From the NCBI RefSeq assembly GCF_004919095.1, contig NZ_STGJ01000003.1:124001-188000 (forward strand): a DNA stretch of 64,000 nucleotides, written 5' to 3'. Below, one piece after another: positions 44,400-54,627 of the stretch. The position numbers were made by a program, and so were the translations under genes. Below the pieces are notes generated by a model that did not search any database, was not told the origin of the DNA, and was given only the letters and a program-made list of their open reading frames with translations. This DNA is from Crenobacter intestini (lineage in GTDB: Bacteria; Pseudomonadota; Gammaproteobacteria; Burkholderiales; Chromobacteriaceae). How positions within the stretch are numbered: position 1 is the first letter of the stretch; the number at the start of each line of letters is the position of its first letter.

Positions 44400-45050
44400 T
44401 TGCGTCAGCGTTTCTTCCTTCCGTTCTGCCTCATTTCCCTGCTGGCTGCCTGTGGCAGCCAGACCTCCTTGCCGTCCGACCAGGCGGCTTCCAGCGGCCA
44501 GCTCAAGGCCACGGCCAGCGAAGCGCTGGCGGAAGCGGCGCCCGCCAAGCCGGCCGTCTTCGATTTTTCCGCAGACCCGATCGGCGCGTTCACCGAACGC
44601 ATGCTGCCGCACGCGGCCGAGGCTGCCGAGCACCTGGGGGTCGACCCCGAACTGATCATCGCGCACGCCGGGCTTGAGAGTGGTTGGGGCAAGAAGCCCA
44701 TCCTGCTGCCGGACGGGCGCAACAGCCACAACCTGTTCAGCGTCAAGGCGTACAGCAACTGGGACGGCGACACCGTGAAGGTCCGCACCACCGAGTATGA
44801 GGGCGGCCGCCGCGTGAAGAAGGTCGAGACTTTCCGTGCGTACACCTCGTACGAGGAGGCTTTCGCCGACTACGCGCGCCTGCTCAAGCAAAATGGCCGC
44901 TACAGCAAGGCACTCGGACAGGGGGACAACGCGCAGGGTTTCGCGCGCGGCCTGCAGAAGGGCGGCTACGCGACCGACCCGCGCTATGTCAGCAAGTTTG
45001 CCAACGTCGCGCGCAAGGTCGCGCGCGCAAGCGACAAGTTGAGCGCTTAA
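44400..45050 (+). CDS. Glucosaminidase-domain lipoprotein
   Basis: The 216-residue protein has a lipoprotein signal (MRQRFFLPFCLISLLAAC, lipobox LAAC, Cys18), an Ala-rich linker, and a FlgJ/mannosyl-glycoprotein endo-beta-N-acetylglucosaminidase-type domain (about 60-205): AHAGLESGWGKKPILLPDG, HNLFSVKAYSNWDGDTVKV and YEEAFADYARLL. It should cut peptidoglycan glycan strands from the periplasm. The start is a TTG with GGAG five bases ahead. It is about 40% like the C-terminal half of the preceding fusion protein by eye, suggesting tandem duplication. The 133-base gap before it is AT-rich and holds two GCGCTTGC direct repeats. Confidence 0.87.
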   Translation: MRQRFFLPFCLISLLAACGSQTSLPSDQAASSGQLKATASEALAEAAPAKPAVFDFSADPIGAFTERMLPHAAEAAEHLGVDPELIIAHAGLESGWGKKPILLPDGRNSHNLFSVKAYSNWDGDTVKVRTTEYEGGRRVKKVETFRAYTSYEEAFADYARLLKQNGRYSKALGQGDNAQGFARGLQKGGYATDPRYVSKFANVARKVARASDKLSA

Positions 45051-45225
45051 GCGCGGTCAGTAGTGCTCCGCGCCGGGTAGAACCCAGCCGGGCGCTTCGC
45101 AGCGAGAATTTGTCGAGCGTCAAAGATCCTTAATATAAAACCCGCTTCTTTTTATAAGTGGATAATAATATCTACATATTTTGGATCTAATGACGCCCGT
45201 CAGGGCGCAGCCGGAGACCTTGACC

Positions 45226-46617
45226 ATGTTCTACCGCCACCGCACCCTCAAGGCATTTCTGCAACCGATGGCCCAGGCCGCCCGCGAAGGCTACGACCTG
45301 ACGCTGCGCCTGGCCGAGCAAGGCAGCCTTGCCGACACCGGCCGCCTGATCAACGGCTGGATCAAGGGTTTTGCCGACGCCGTCGGCAAGGCGGTCGGCG
45401 CCGCCATCCAGCTCTCGCGCCAGGCGCCGGCACTCTCGGCACTGGCCGGCAAGCTTGAGGCGCGCGCGCAGTCGCAGCAGCAGGGCGCGCAGGCGATTGC
45501 GGAGGCGAGCGCAGCCCTCGCGCAAACCGTGCAGTCGATCGCCGAAGGCGCGGCCGAGGCGTCCGCGTTTTCCGGCCAGGTCGCCGGGGCTGTCGCCAAG
45601 GCGCGCGAGGACGGTGCGGAGAATAGCCGCCAGGTGCAGGCGATCGGCGAGAGTACGGCGGCCCTGACGGTGCAGATGAAGGCGCTGCGCGAGAGCTCCT
45701 TGTCGATCGGCGAGGTGGTCGAGCTGATCAAGCAGATCGCCGACCGTACCCGCCTGCTGTCGCTGAACGCGGCAATCGAAGCGGCGCGTGCGGGCGAGCA
45801 GGGCCGCGGTTTCGCGGTGGTCGCCGACGAGGTGCGCAAGCTGGCCGACCAGACCATGCAGGCGACGCAGAATGTCGAGACCCTGCTGGCGACGATCCAG
45901 CAGCAGGTCGGCGAGTCGGGCGAGACCGCCGACAAAATGGCGCACCTGGTCGAGCGCGGCGTCGAGCTGTCGTCGACTGCCGGGACTGCCGTCGAGGCGG
46001 CCGCCGCCGATATCGGTACCCTGATCGGCCATGTGCACGCGATCGCCGAGGCGAGCGGCGCGCAGAGCGAGAAGGTGTCCGGCATCGCCAGCCGCATCGG
46101 CGCCGTCGCCAGCGAAAGCGAGGCGCAACTGGCCGACGCGCACGCGCTCTCGCAAAGCGCGGGGCAGGTGCGCGAGCGCAGCGACCAGTTGCTGTCCGCG
46201 CTCGGCCGCTTCCGTTTCGAGGGGCACCAGCAGTGCCGCCGCATGATCGAGGGCGTGATCGACGCGTGGCGCCTCGAGCGGATCGAGGCGGACGACATCG
46301 ACCGCCGGCTGGTCGAGCTGTGCCGCGCGCAGGGCGCGATCGAGATGGTGTGCGTGACCGACCGCAACGGCCGCCAGCTGAGCGCGGACGTCGCGCCGGG
46401 GCATTTCGACGCGGACGGCCGCAAGAACAACTGGAGCGATCGCAGCTGGTTCCGCGACGCCGTCGCGGCGGATGACGTGGTCGTCTCCGACCTGTACCGT
46501 TCGGTCGACACCAACGAATACTGCTTCACCGTGTCTGCTCCGCTGAAAGACCGCCAGGGCACGCTGATCGGCGTGATCGAGGCCGACGTCAACTTCAGCC
46601 ACCTCACCGGCCTGTAA
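45226..46617 (+). CDS. Soluble methyl-accepting chemotaxis-type protein with C-terminal sensor domain
   Basis: No transmembrane segment is present in this 463-residue protein. The first 330 residues are the helical MCP signalling domain, with the conserved hairpin tip [20 protein letters not shown] and [17 protein letters not shown] (about 171-210). The C-terminal part (about 335-463) looks like a Cache/PDC-type sensor: [38 protein letters not shown], then [21 protein letters not shown]. The order is thus signalling domain first, sensor last, the reverse of usual receptors. The ATG at 45226 has GGAG nine bases ahead; a TTG at 45181 is possible but unlikely. Confidence 0.87.
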   Translation: MFYRHRTLKAFLQPMAQAAREGYDLTLRLAEQGSLADTGRLINGWIKGFADAVGKAVGAAIQLSRQAPALSALAGKLEARAQSQQQGAQAIAEASAALAQTVQSIAEGAAEASAFSGQVAGAVAKAREDGAENSRQVQAIGESTAALTVQMKALRESSLSIGEVVELIKQIADRTRLLSLNAAIEAARAGEQGRGFAVVADEVRKLADQTMQATQNVETLLATIQQQVGESGETADKMAHLVERGVELSSTAGTAVEAAAADIGTLIGHVHAIAEASGAQSEKVSGIASRIGAVASESEAQLADAHALSQSAGQVRERSDQLLSALGRFRFEGHQQCRRMIEGVIDAWRLERIEADDIDRRLVELCRAQGAIEMVCVTDRNGRQLSADVAPGHFDADGRKNNWSDRSWFRDAVAADDVVVSDLYRSVDTNEYCFTVSAPLKDRQGTLIGVIEADVNFSHLTGL

Positions 46618-46688
46618 GCGGCGCGGCTGGCGGCGCGGCTGGGCGCAGCCTATAGCGGGGGCATCCCCTGCAAGGCAAGGAGGCTGCC

Positions 46689-47477
46689 ATGCCCGGCCGC
46701 GTACTGTTGTTGCTGCAAGCCCATCCCTCTTCATTCGACGCGCGAGCGCAGGCCCGAGGCCAGGCGCTCGCGTTCGCGCGTGCGCGCGCGGCCGGGCTCG
46801 ACGTCGTGGTGCTGCTGGACGCCTCGTCGCGCCTCTCCGGTGCCGAGGCTTCGGTGACGGCGCTGTTTACCCATCAGGAAGAAGACGACGCATGGCGCCA
46901 CGCGCACGCGCTGTCGGCGGCTGTCGCCCAGGAAGCACAGGCGGCGGGGCTGGCGTTCACGGCGCGCGACGTCGAGACCGCCCACCCGCTTGAGCTGCTG
47001 TCCGCAGCCGAAGCAGCCTGCGACATGGTCGTCCTCGAGCGCGGCGCCGCGACCCTGCGCTTCTTGCCGCATTATCTGGAGGACGCGAGCCGGCCCTGCC
47101 TGCTGGCGGGGCGGCAGGGAACGGGGCCGGTGCTCATCGCGTACGACGGGGGGGGCGCCAGCGCGCGCGCGCTGCAGCAGGTGCTGTGGCTGGGTTTAGG
47201 GAGTGCAGGCGTCACCCTGCTGTCGCTGGGGGCGGACGCCGAGGCGGATGTGGGTGTGGCTGCACGCTATCTCGCCTCGCACGCGCTCGCCGCTCAATGC
47301 GTGACCCGCCCCTTGGGCGGGCACCCCGCCGCCCAGATCGAGGCCGAGGCGCAGGCGCTGGACCCGAGTTTGCTGGTGCTGGGGGTGCGCGGCCGGCACG
47401 GTTGGCGCCGCGCGCTGACCGGGTCGACCTGCCAGCGCCTGCTGCACGGTGATCGCGCCTTGCTGCTGGTGCCCTGA
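46689..47477 (+). CDS. Universal stress protein (UspA) family, tandem-domain
   Basis: The 262-residue protein has two USP-like halves. The C-terminal half shows the ATP-binding pattern GVRGRHGWRRALTGSTCQRLL with a preceding VLIAYDGGG strand; the N-terminal half (1-135) has a similar alpha/beta order but lacks the nucleotide motif. Such tandem proteins act as stress-response factors, often nucleotide-binding. A strong AAGGAGG site precedes the ATG. It is not obviously linked to its neighbours, and no regulatory site was recognised upstream. Confidence 0.82.
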   Translation: MPGRVLLLLQAHPSSFDARAQARGQALAFARARAAGLDVVVLLDASSRLSGAEASVTALFTHQEEDDAWRHAHALSAAVAQEAQAAGLAFTARDVETAHPLELLSAAEAACDMVVLERGAATLRFLPHYLEDASRPCLLAGRQGTGPVLIAYDGGGASARALQQVLWLGLGSAGVTLLSLGADAEADVGVAARYLASHALAAQCVTRPLGGHPAAQIEAEAQALDPSLLVLGVRGRHGWRRALTGSTCQRLLHGDRALLLVP

Positions 47478-47598
47478 AACAGGCATAAAAACCACAAAAG
47501 CCCTGTGGTCGCCCGTTTTGGGGCATGGCAGCCTAGGGCAGGCTGCGCGGACGAGGTTATCGTGGGGGTACCGTCGAACGCAGACGAAGAGGTGCCCG

Positions 47599-47781
47599 AT
47601 GCCGGAGCCGATGGTCCTGCTCAAGCTGTTGCTGGCTTGCCTGCTGTTCTTGTGCGTGCAGCTCTGCCTGTGGGCCCTGCTCAGGCGTCTGGCACTGGCC
47701 GCGCAGCCGTGCCCGGGCAAAGGGGACGCCGCCGCGTCCCCTCAGGTGGGTTCCGCCAGGGCGGACGATCAGCCGCGGTGA
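47599..47781 (+). CDS. Small single-span membrane protein
   Basis: A 60-residue reading frame starting [19 protein letters not shown], with one hydrophobic helix (5-27), a basic LLRRL after it and a hydrophilic tail. AGAGG precedes the ATG by about 8 bases. It converges on fbp and overlaps its 3' end by 13 bases. No family is recognised; it could be a real small membrane protein or chance coding. Confidence 0.4.
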   Translation: MPEPMVLLKLLLACLLFLCVQLCLWALLRRLALAAQPCPGKGDAAASPQVGSARADDQPR

Positions 47782-48773
47782 TAGGCGGTGACGCGCTCGA
47801 CTTCCTCGCGCGAACCCAGGAACACCGCGACGCGCTCGTGCAGTTTGGACGGCTCGATCTCCATGATGCGCTGGTGGCCGTTGGTCGCCAGGCCGCCTGC
47901 CTGCTCGACGATGAAGGCCATCGGGTTGCCTTCGTACATCAGGCGCAGCTTGCCGGGCTTGGCCGGGTCGCGCGCGTCCTTCGGGTACATGAAGATGCCG
48001 CCGCGGGTCAGGATGCGGTGCACCTCGGCGACCATCGACGCGACCCAGCGCATGTTGTAGTCCTTGTTCAGCGGCCCGGTCTTGCCGGCGAGCAATTCGT
48101 CGACGTAGCGTTTGACCGGCGCTTCCCAGTGCCGCATGTTAGACATGTTGATCGCGAATTCGCCGGTCGCTGCCGGTACCTTCATCTGCGGGTGGGTGAG
48201 CACGAAGCCGCCTTGTTCGCGGTCCAGCGTGAAGCCGTACACGCCGTTGCCGAAGGTCAGCACCAGCATGGTCTGCGGGCCATACACGGTGTAGCCGGCG
48301 GCGACCTGGCGGGTGCCCGGCTGCAGGAAGTCCGCTTCGGTCGGGTGGCCGGTGACCGATTCGGGGCATTCGAGCACCGAGAAGATGGTGCCGACCGAGA
48401 TGTTGACGTCGATGTTGGACGAGCCGTCCAGCGGGTCGAACAGCAGCAGGTAGCGGCCGCGCGGCAGGCCGTCCGGGATCGAGTACGGCAGTTCCATCTC
48501 TTCGGACGCCATCGCGGCGAGGTTGCCGCCCCATTCGTTGGCTTCCAGCAGTACGTCGTTGGCGATCACGTCGAGTTTCTTCTGCGCCTCGCCCTGCACG
48601 TTGCCGGTGCCGGCCTCGCCCAGGATGCCGGCGAGCGCGCCCTTGTTCACCGAGTGCGAGATCGCCTTGCACGCGCGGGCGATGGTCTCGATCAGGTGGC
48701 GCAAGTCGGGCGGCAGCGCGCCGGCCTCGCGTTGTTGCTCGATCAAAAAGCGGGAGAGGGAAGTGCGGCTCAT
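47769..48773 (-). CDS. fbp: Class I fructose-1,6-bisphosphatase
   Basis: Fbp makes fructose-6-phosphate in gluconeogenesis. The 334-residue protein has the metal-binding signature [22 protein letters not shown], the [15 protein letters not shown] region, and the sugar-phosphate part [24 protein letters not shown] followed by [12 protein letters not shown]. The start is preceded by AAGGACCTCCG. It is transcribed divergently from nothing close; a 127-base gap separates it from the LysR gene on the same strand. Confidence 0.96.
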   Translation of the reverse strand: MSRTSLSRFLIEQQREAGALPPDLRHLIETIARACKAISHSVNKGALAGILGEAGTGNVQGEAQKKLDVIANDVLLEANEWGGNLAAMASEEMELPYSIPDGLPRGRYLLLFDPLDGSSNIDVNISVGTIFSVLECPESVTGHPTEADFLQPGTRQVAAGYTVYGPQTMLVLTFGNGVYGFTLDREQGGFVLTHPQMKVPAATGEFAINMSNMRHWEAPVKRYVDELLAGKTGPLNKDYNMRWVASMVAEVHRILTRGGIFMYPKDARDPAKPGKLRLMYEGNPMAFIVEQAGGLATNGHQRIMEIEPSKLHERVAVFLGSREEVERVTAYHRG

Positions 48774-48900
48774 CGGAGGTCCTTGGGTCTGGGTGGCGCG
48801 GGCCTGGCGCCCGTTTGCGCGCGATTATACGGCAAGCGCCCCTTGTGATGACAGCCGGCAGCTTGGCGGCCTTGTTTGATGCGTGCCGCGTGGCTGGTGT

Positions 48901-49785
48901 TCAGCCGGCCGCCGCCTCTTCTTCCAGCCAGTGGCAGAACGCGCCGGCGGCCGCGTCGTGGCTCGCCGCGCGCGGCGCGACCCAGCAATAGCCGCGCACC
49001 GGCATCTCGGGACCTGTCAGCGGCGCGACGAGCATGCCCGCGTCGATCAGCCGCCTGGCCAGCGGCAGCGGGCCGAGCACCACGCCCAGGCCTTCGGCGG
49101 CCGCCTGCAGCGCGAACGAGAAGCGGTCGAAGTGCAGCGTGCGCTGCGGATTGAGTTCGGGGACGCCGGCGAGCGTCAGCCAGCGCTGCCACGCAGTCGG
49201 CCGGGTGTCGGCGTACAGCAGCGTGTGGCGGGCGAGGTCGGCCGCGTGGCGGATGGGCTGCCCGGCGGCGAGGCGCGGGTGGATCAGCGGCAGTTCGTGT
49301 TCGGCGAGGAAGGGCTTGGCGATGTGGCCGGGCCAGTCGCCCGGGCCGCGGCGGATCGCGATGTCGAACGGGGTGTCGAGCCGGCTGATGTCGCGGTCAG
49401 AGCTCATCAGGTGCAGTTCGACCTCGGGGTGGCGCGCGCGAAAGCGGTGGAGGCGCGGCATCAGCCAGAACATGGCGAAAGTCGGCGTCGAGTTGACGGT
49501 TAGCCGGCGCGGGCGGTCAGCGTTTCTCAGCTGGCTGGTCGCGTTGGCGATCAGGTCGAGGCCGTCCTGCACCTGTACGAGGTAGCGCCAGCCGGCGTCG
49601 GTCAGGCGCACCCGGCCGCCGCTGCGCGCGAACAGCGTGGTCCCCAGCCATTCCTCCAGCTGCCTGATCTGCTTGCTCACAGCGCCATGGGTGACGAACA
49701 GCTCTTCGGCGGCGGCGGAAAAGCTCTCCAGCCTTGCCGCAGCCTCGAATACGCGCAGGGCGTTCAGCGGTGGGTAGGTGTTCAT
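48901..49785 (-). CDS. LysR-family regulator, GcvA-like
   Basis: The 294-residue protein has an N-terminal winged helix-turn-helix (LNALRVFEAAARLESFSAAAEEL, then VTHGAVSKQIRQLEEWLG), followed by a LysR substrate-binding domain with the GcvA-group pattern: RRLTVNSTPTFAMFWLMPRL and FDIAIRRGPGDWPG. It is divergent from acnB with 143 bases between, and a perfect palindrome lies four bases before its start. It may control itself, acnB, or both; the inducer is unknown. Confidence 0.9.
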   Translation of the reverse strand: MNTYPPLNALRVFEAAARLESFSAAAEELFVTHGAVSKQIRQLEEWLGTTLFARSGGRVRLTDAGWRYLVQVQDGLDLIANATSQLRNADRPRRLTVNSTPTFAMFWLMPRLHRFRARHPEVELHLMSSDRDISRLDTPFDIAIRRGPGDWPGHIAKPFLAEHELPLIHPRLAAGQPIRHAADLARHTLLYADTRPTAWQRWLTLAGVPELNPQRTLHFDRFSFALQAAAEGLGVVLGPLPLARRLIDAGMLVAPLTGPEMPVRGYCWVAPRAASHDAAAGAFCHWLEEEAAAG

Positions 49786-49788
49786 GCT

Positions 49789-49805
49789 TGTGAGTTTAAC
49801 TCACA
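49789..49805. promoter_or_regulatory. Perfect palindrome between the LysR gene and acnB, candidate LysR operator
   Basis: TGTGAGTTTAACTCACA is a perfect 17-base palindrome with a central T (arms TGTGAGTT and AACTCACA). It contains the LysR-type T-N11-A pattern. It starts four bases before the LysR start codon and about 124 bases before acnB. Confidence 0.65.
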
Positions 49806-49928
49806 GATGCTGTGGCGAATAATCCTTTGTCTTAGCGGGGTCGCTGGCGTTACGCTAAGGCCCGTGTCGTAAAGCGCGGTGGTGCGTCCGCCGCCCAAGT
49901 CAAATCAACAAACGCAAAGGTAAGAACC

Positions 49929-52520
49929 ATGCTCGAAGCCTACCGCCAGCACGTCGCCGAACGCGCACAGCTGGGCATCCCGCCGCTGCCCCTGTCCGCC
50001 AAGCAGACCGCCGACCTGGTCGAACTGATCAAGAACCCGCCGGCCGGCGAAGAGGACTTCCTGGTCGAGCTGATCACGCATCGCGTGCCGCCGGGCGTCG
50101 ACGACGCGGCCAAGGTCAAGGCTTCGTTCCTGGCTGCCGTCGCCGAAGGCTCGGTCGCGACGCCGCTGCTGTCCCGCGCGCAGGCGACCGAACTGTTGGG
50201 TACCATGCTCGGCGGCTACAACATCCAGCCGCTGGTCGACCTGCTGGACGACGAGGCGGTGGCTGCCGTCGCCGCGGCCGGCCTGAAGAAGACCCTGTTG
50301 ATGTTCGATTCCTTCCACGACGTGAAGGAGAAGATGGACAAGGGCAACGCCCACGCGCGTGAAGTCGTCGAATCCTGGGCGAACGCCGAGTGGTTCACCA
50401 GCCGTCCGGCCGTGCAGCAGAAGATCACCGTTACCGTGTTCAAGGTGCCGGGCGAGACCAACACCGACGACTTGTCGCCGGCACCGGACGCGACCACCCG
50501 CCCGGACATCCCGATGCACTACCTGGCGATGCTGAAGAACACCCGTCCGGACGCGGCGTTCAAGCCGGAAGAAGACGGCAAGCGCGGCCCGATCCAGTTC
50601 ATCGAAGATCTGAAGCAGAAGGGCCACCTGGTCGCCTACGTCGGCGACGTGGTCGGCACCGGCTCCAGCCGCAAGAGCGCGACCAACAGCGTGATCTGGG
50701 CGACCGGCGAGGATATCCCCTTCGTGCCGAACAAGCGCTTCGGCGGCGTGTGCCTGGGCGGCAAGATCGCGCCGATCTTCTTCAACACGCAGGAAGACTC
50801 GGGCGCGCTGCCGATCGAAGTCGACGTCTCCAGGATGGAGATGGGCGACGTGATCGACATCTACCCGTATGAAGGCAAGGTCGAGAAGGCCGGCGAGAAG
50901 ATCGCCGACTTCGCGCTCAAGAGTGAAGTGCTGCTCGACGAAGTACGCGCCGGCGGCCGCATCAACCTGATCATCGGCCGTGGCCTGACCGCCAAGGCAC
51001 GCGAGGCGCTTGGCCTTGCCGCGTCCACCGAGTTCCGCCTGCCCAAGCAGCCGGCCGACTCCGGCAAGGGTTTCAGCCTGGCGCAGAAGATGGTCGGCCG
51101 CGCCTGCGGCCTCGCCGAAGGCCAGGGCGTGCGCCCGGGCACCTACTGCGAGCCTAAGATGACCACCGTCGGCTCGCAGGACACCACCGGCCCGATGACC
51201 CGCGACGAACTGAAAGACCTGGCGTGCCTGGGCTTCTCGGCCGACCTCGTGATGCAGTCGTTCTGCCACACCGCGGCGTATCCGAAGCCGGTCGACGTGC
51301 GCATGCACAAGGATCTGCCGGCCTTCATCAGCACCCGCGGCGGCGTGTCCCTGCGCCCGGGCGACGGCGTGATCCACAGCTGGCTCAACCGCCTGCTGCT
51401 GCCGGACACCGTCGGCACCGGCGGCGACAGCCACACCCGCTTCCCGATCGGCATCTCCTTTCCGGCAGGCTCCGGCCTGGTGGCGTTCGCCGCCGCCACC
51501 GGCGTGATGCCGCTCGACATGCCCGAGTCGGTGCTGGTGCGCTTCAAGGGCCAGCTGCAGCCGGGCGTCACCCTGCGTGACCTGGTCGGCGCGATCCCGC
51601 TCTACGCGATCAAGCAGGGCCTGCTGACCGTCGCCAAGGCCGGCAAGAAGAACATCTTCTCCGGCCGCATCCTCGAGATCGAGGGTCTGCCCGACCTCAA
51701 GGTCGAGCAGGCGTTCGAGCTGTCCGACGCCGCCGCCGAGCGTTCGGCCGCAGCCTGCGCGATCGCGCTGAACAAGGCGCCGGTCGTCGAGTACATGCGC
51801 TCCAACATCACGCTGATGAAGTGGATGATCGCCGAAGGCTACCAGGACGCGCGCACCCTCGAGCGCCGCATCAAGGCGATGGAAACGTGGATCGAGCAGG
51901 GTGAACTGCTGAAGGCCGACGTCGATGCCGAGTACGCCGCGGTGATCGAGATCGATCTGGCCGACATCAAGGAGCCGATCGTCGCCTGCCCGAACGACCC
52001 GGACGACGTGAAGTTCATGTCCGAAGTTGCCGGCACCAAGATCGACGAAGTGTTCATCGGCTCGTGCATGACCAACATCGGCCACTTCCGCGCGGCGTCC
52101 AAGCTGCTGGAAGGCAAGCAGGACATCCCGGTGCGCCTGTGGGTGGCCCCGCCGACCAAGATGGACGCCAAGCAACTGACCGAGGAAGGCCACTACGGCG
52201 TGCTCGGCCGCGCCGGCGCGCGCATGGAAATGCCGGGCTGCTCGCTGTGCATGGGTAACCAGGCGCAGGTGCGCGAAGGCGCGACCGTGATGTCGACCTC
52301 GACCCGCAACTTCCCGAACCGTCTGGGCAAGAACACCAACGTGTACCTGGGCTCGGCCGAACTCGCGGCGATCTGCTCGAAGCTGGGCAAGATCCCGTCG
52401 GTCGAGGAGTACCAGTCCAACATCGGCATCATCAATGAGAAGGGCGCCGAGGTGTACAAGTACCTGAACTTCGACCAGATCCAGGAATACGTGGAAGAGG
52501 CGAAGACGGTCTTGGTGTAA
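49929..52520 (+). CDS. acnB: Aconitate hydratase B
   Basis: AcnB interconverts citrate and isocitrate in the TCA cycle and the apo form can bind mRNA. The 863-residue protein has the AcnB-specific N-terminal HEAT-like domain ([22 protein letters not shown]), then the swivel and aconitase domains with [33 protein letters not shown] and the cluster cysteines in [14 protein letters not shown]. The start is preceded by AAAGGTAAGAACC. A strong terminator follows. The divergent LysR gene may control it. Confidence 0.97.
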   Translation: MLEAYRQHVAERAQLGIPPLPLSAKQTADLVELIKNPPAGEEDFLVELITHRVPPGVDDAAKVKASFLAAVAEGSVATPLLSRAQATELLGTMLGGYNIQPLVDLLDDEAVAAVAAAGLKKTLLMFDSFHDVKEKMDKGNAHAREVVESWANAEWFTSRPAVQQKITVTVFKVPGETNTDDLSPAPDATTRPDIPMHYLAMLKNTRPDAAFKPEEDGKRGPIQFIEDLKQKGHLVAYVGDVVGTGSSRKSATNSVIWATGEDIPFVPNKRFGGVCLGGKIAPIFFNTQEDSGALPIEVDVSRMEMGDVIDIYPYEGKVEKAGEKIADFALKSEVLLDEVRAGGRINLIIGRGLTAKAREALGLAASTEFRLPKQPADSGKGFSLAQKMVGRACGLAEGQGVRPGTYCEPKMTTVGSQDTTGPMTRDELKDLACLGFSADLVMQSFCHTAAYPKPVDVRMHKDLPAFISTRGGVSLRPGDGVIHSWLNRLLLPDTVGTGGDSHTRFPIGISFPAGSGLVAFAAATGVMPLDMPESVLVRFKGQLQPGVTLRDLVGAIPLYAIKQGLLTVAKAGKKNIFSGRILEIEGLPDLKVEQAFELSDAAAERSAAACAIALNKAPVVEYMRSNITLMKWMIAEGYQDARTLERRIKAMETWIEQGELLKADVDAEYAAVIEIDLADIKEPIVACPNDPDDVKFMSEVAGTKIDEVFIGSCMTNIGHFRAASKLLEGKQDIPVRLWVAPPTKMDAKQLTEEGHYGVLGRAGARMEMPGCSLCMGNQAQVREGATVMSTSTRNFPNRLGKNTNVYLGSAELAAICSKLGKIPSVEEYQSNIGIINEKGAEVYKYLNFDQIQEYVEEAKTVLV

Positions 52521-52538
52521 GCCGGAAGTCAGCAGGAC

Positions 52539-52565
52539 AACCCCGCCTGATGGCGGGGTTTTTTT
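52539..52565 (+). terminator. Rho-independent terminator of acnB
   Basis: AACCCCGCC (52539-52547) pairs with GGCGGGGTT (52552-52560) around TGAT, followed by T5. Confidence 0.93.
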
Positions 52566-52666
52566 GTACCTGCGGTCTGGCTGTGCGGTCGGTAGTGACG
52601 CTTGAAATCCTATTGGCATTTCGTGCTAGCATGGCGGCCCTGACGCTCGCGACGGCTTGCCATCCA

Positions 52667-54325
52667 ATGAAGCTTCCTGCGCCCGCCCTTTCCGAATCCG
52701 CGGTTTCCCTGTGGCTGGCGCTCTATATCGGCGGCCTGCTCAACCTGGACGTCTTCATCCGCCGCCTCTTCGGCGGGGAGGGGGCGGCCGCCTTGCCTGG
52801 CGTGGCGCTGGAGGCGGTGAGCATGGTCGCCATCAGCTACCTGCTGCTGGGCATCCTCTCGCTGGGCGGCTCGATGCTGTGGCGCGCCGGTGCGACGCTG
52901 ATGGTGCTGTTCTCGGCGGCGGCCGCCTACTACATGACCCTGTTTGACGTGGTGATCGGTTACGGCGTGATGGCGTCCGTGCTGACGACCGACATCGACC
53001 TGTCCAGAGAGTCGGTCGGCGCGGACTTCCTGCTCTGGCTGCTGGCCACCGCGCTGCCGGTTGTCGTGCTGTTGTGGCGGGTCGCGCTGACCTCGACGTT
53101 CTGGCACGCCGTCCGTTGCCGGCGCAGGCGTTGGCCTGTGCTTGGCAGGCTCTCCTTTGCATTGCTGGCGGCGGTGATTCCGCTGAAGGTGATCGAGGCG
53201 CGGGCGGAAGCCGGGCGCAGCCTGCATGCCGACCTGCCCAGCGCGGCGGGGGTGGTTGCGCATAGCTACCTACCGGTGAACTGGGTCGCGGGCTTGGGCA
53301 TGGTCGCCTACAACCGGGTGGCCGAGCAGCGGGCAAGCGAACGGCTCTTCGAGCCCGCGCGGCGCTTCACTTACCTGTCAGAGCCTGCGCTTGAGGACGT
53401 GACGATTGTCTTCGTGATCGGCGAGACCGCGCGCGCGGACCACGTCGGTGCGCTGGGGTACGGACGTGAAACCATGCGCAATATGGCGAGGGAGCCCAAC
53501 CTCGTGCTGTTTGACGGGCGCGCCTGCGATACCGCGACCAAGCTGTCCCTGCGCTGCATGTTCGTGCGCGAGGGGGGCGCCGCAGACGACGCCGGGCGTA
53601 CCCTGCGTGAAAAGAACGTGTTCTCCACGCTGAAAACACTGGGCTTCAGCGCCGAGCTGTTCGCGATGCAAAGCGAGCTGTGGTTCTACAACAGCCTGAA
53701 CGCAGACAATTACCTGTTCCGCGAAATGATCGCCGCGGAAAAGGACAACCGGGGCAAGCCGGTCGACGACATGTTGCTGGTCCCGCAACTGCAGCGCTCC
53801 TTGCAGGCGCACCCGGACGGCCGCCATCTTGTGGTGTTGCACACCAAGGGGTCGCACTACCAGTACTCGCAGCGCTACCCGCGCGCCTTTGCACGCTGGT
53901 CGCCCGAGTGTACGGACATCGACGACAGCTGCTCGCGTGCGGAGCTCATCAACGCTTACGACAACAGCCTGCTCTATACCGACCACTTCCTGAAGTCGGT
54001 GCTGGACACGCTGCGCGGGCGCAAGGCCGTGCTGTTTTATACCGCGGACCACGGCGAATCGATCGACGAGGGCATGCATTTCCATGCGACCCCCCGCGAG
54101 GTCGCGCCGCCCGAGCAGTTCAGTGTGCCGATGATGGTGTGGATGTCGGACCCTTACCTTGCGGCGGCGGGCGGGGCGCGGCTGGCCAGCTTGCGCGAAC
54201 TGGCGAAGCAGCCGGTGCCCAGGCGCCACGAAGAGCTGTTCGACAGCATTCTGGGCTGTGCGGGGTTCCATTCCCCGGACGGCGGGATTGTCGCAGCCAA
54301 CAACTGGTGCCGGACTGGCGCGTGA
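52667..54325 (+). CDS. Phosphoethanolamine transferase (EptA-like, sulfatase fold)
   Basis: EptA-like enzymes transfer phosphoethanolamine from phosphatidylethanolamine to lipid A or other envelope sugars, lowering negative charge and giving cationic-peptide resistance. This 552-residue protein has about five N-terminal helices (to about 175), then a periplasmic sulfatase-like domain. The zinc/nucleophile motif is GETARADHVGALGY with Thr254, followed by TKLSLRCM, and the metal-ligand segment YTADHGESIDEGMHFHA near the C-terminus. The acceptor cannot be fixed. The ATG at 52667 was chosen as the start of the conserved part; ATG 52631 is possible. It follows the acnB terminator. Confidence 0.85.
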   Translation: MKLPAPALSESAVSLWLALYIGGLLNLDVFIRRLFGGEGAAALPGVALEAVSMVAISYLLLGILSLGGSMLWRAGATLMVLFSAAAAYYMTLFDVVIGYGVMASVLTTDIDLSRESVGADFLLWLLATALPVVVLLWRVALTSTFWHAVRCRRRRWPVLGRLSFALLAAVIPLKVIEARAEAGRSLHADLPSAAGVVAHSYLPVNWVAGLGMVAYNRVAEQRASERLFEPARRFTYLSEPALEDVTIVFVIGETARADHVGALGYGRETMRNMAREPNLVLFDGRACDTATKLSLRCMFVREGGAADDAGRTLREKNVFSTLKTLGFSAELFAMQSELWFYNSLNADNYLFREMIAAEKDNRGKPVDDMLLVPQLQRSLQAHPDGRHLVVLHTKGSHYQYSQRYPRAFARWSPECTDIDDSCSRAELINAYDNSLLYTDHFLKSVLDTLRGRKAVLFYTADHGESIDEGMHFHATPREVAPPEQFSVPMMVWMSDPYLAAAGGARLASLRELAKQPVPRRHEELFDSILGCAGFHSPDGGIVAANNWCRTGA

Positions 54326-54407
54326 GCGCGGGCCTCGCCGGGGCAGACCATGCTGCTGCGTTGCGGTATGATCCAGGTCAATACCTGTCCACGCGGTGCT
54401 TCACGCC

Positions 54408-54626
54408 ATGAACCTTGCCACGCTGAGCGAAGAACAATTCACCCAATTGTCGATGGTCGTCCTGTTGGGCGGGCTGATCCTGTTCATGGGCTTCATCATC
54501 TGGGACCTGGGCAAGAAGTCCGGCGCCGGCCGCTTCGGCACTTTCGTGCTGTTCCTGGCGCTGGGCACCGGCGTGACCGGCTTCGTGTTCAAGAACGTGC
54601 TGGTCGAGTTCCTGCTGTTGCGCTGA
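54408..54626 (+). CDS. DUF2788 family membrane protein
   Basis: A 72-residue protein with two hydrophobic helices (about 15-33 and 46-68) flanking the conserved GFIIWDLGKKSGAGRFGTFVLFL-like loop (key part IIWDLGKKSGAGRFG), the pattern of DUF2788. Function unknown. The stop falls one base before the end of the converging GGDEF/EAL gene. An ATG 12 bases upstream is an alternative start. Confidence 0.82.
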   Translation: MNLATLSEEQFTQLSMVVLLGGLILFMGFIIWDLGKKSGAGRFGTFVLFLALGTGVTGFVFKNVLVEFLLLR

Positions 54627-54627
54627 T

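Noticed and set aside
45130-45180. TAAA...GTGGATAA as a sigma-28 promoter of the chemoreceptor-like gene
   Set aside because: The gap between the two parts is 18 bases instead of about 15, and the GCCGATAA element is mismatched.
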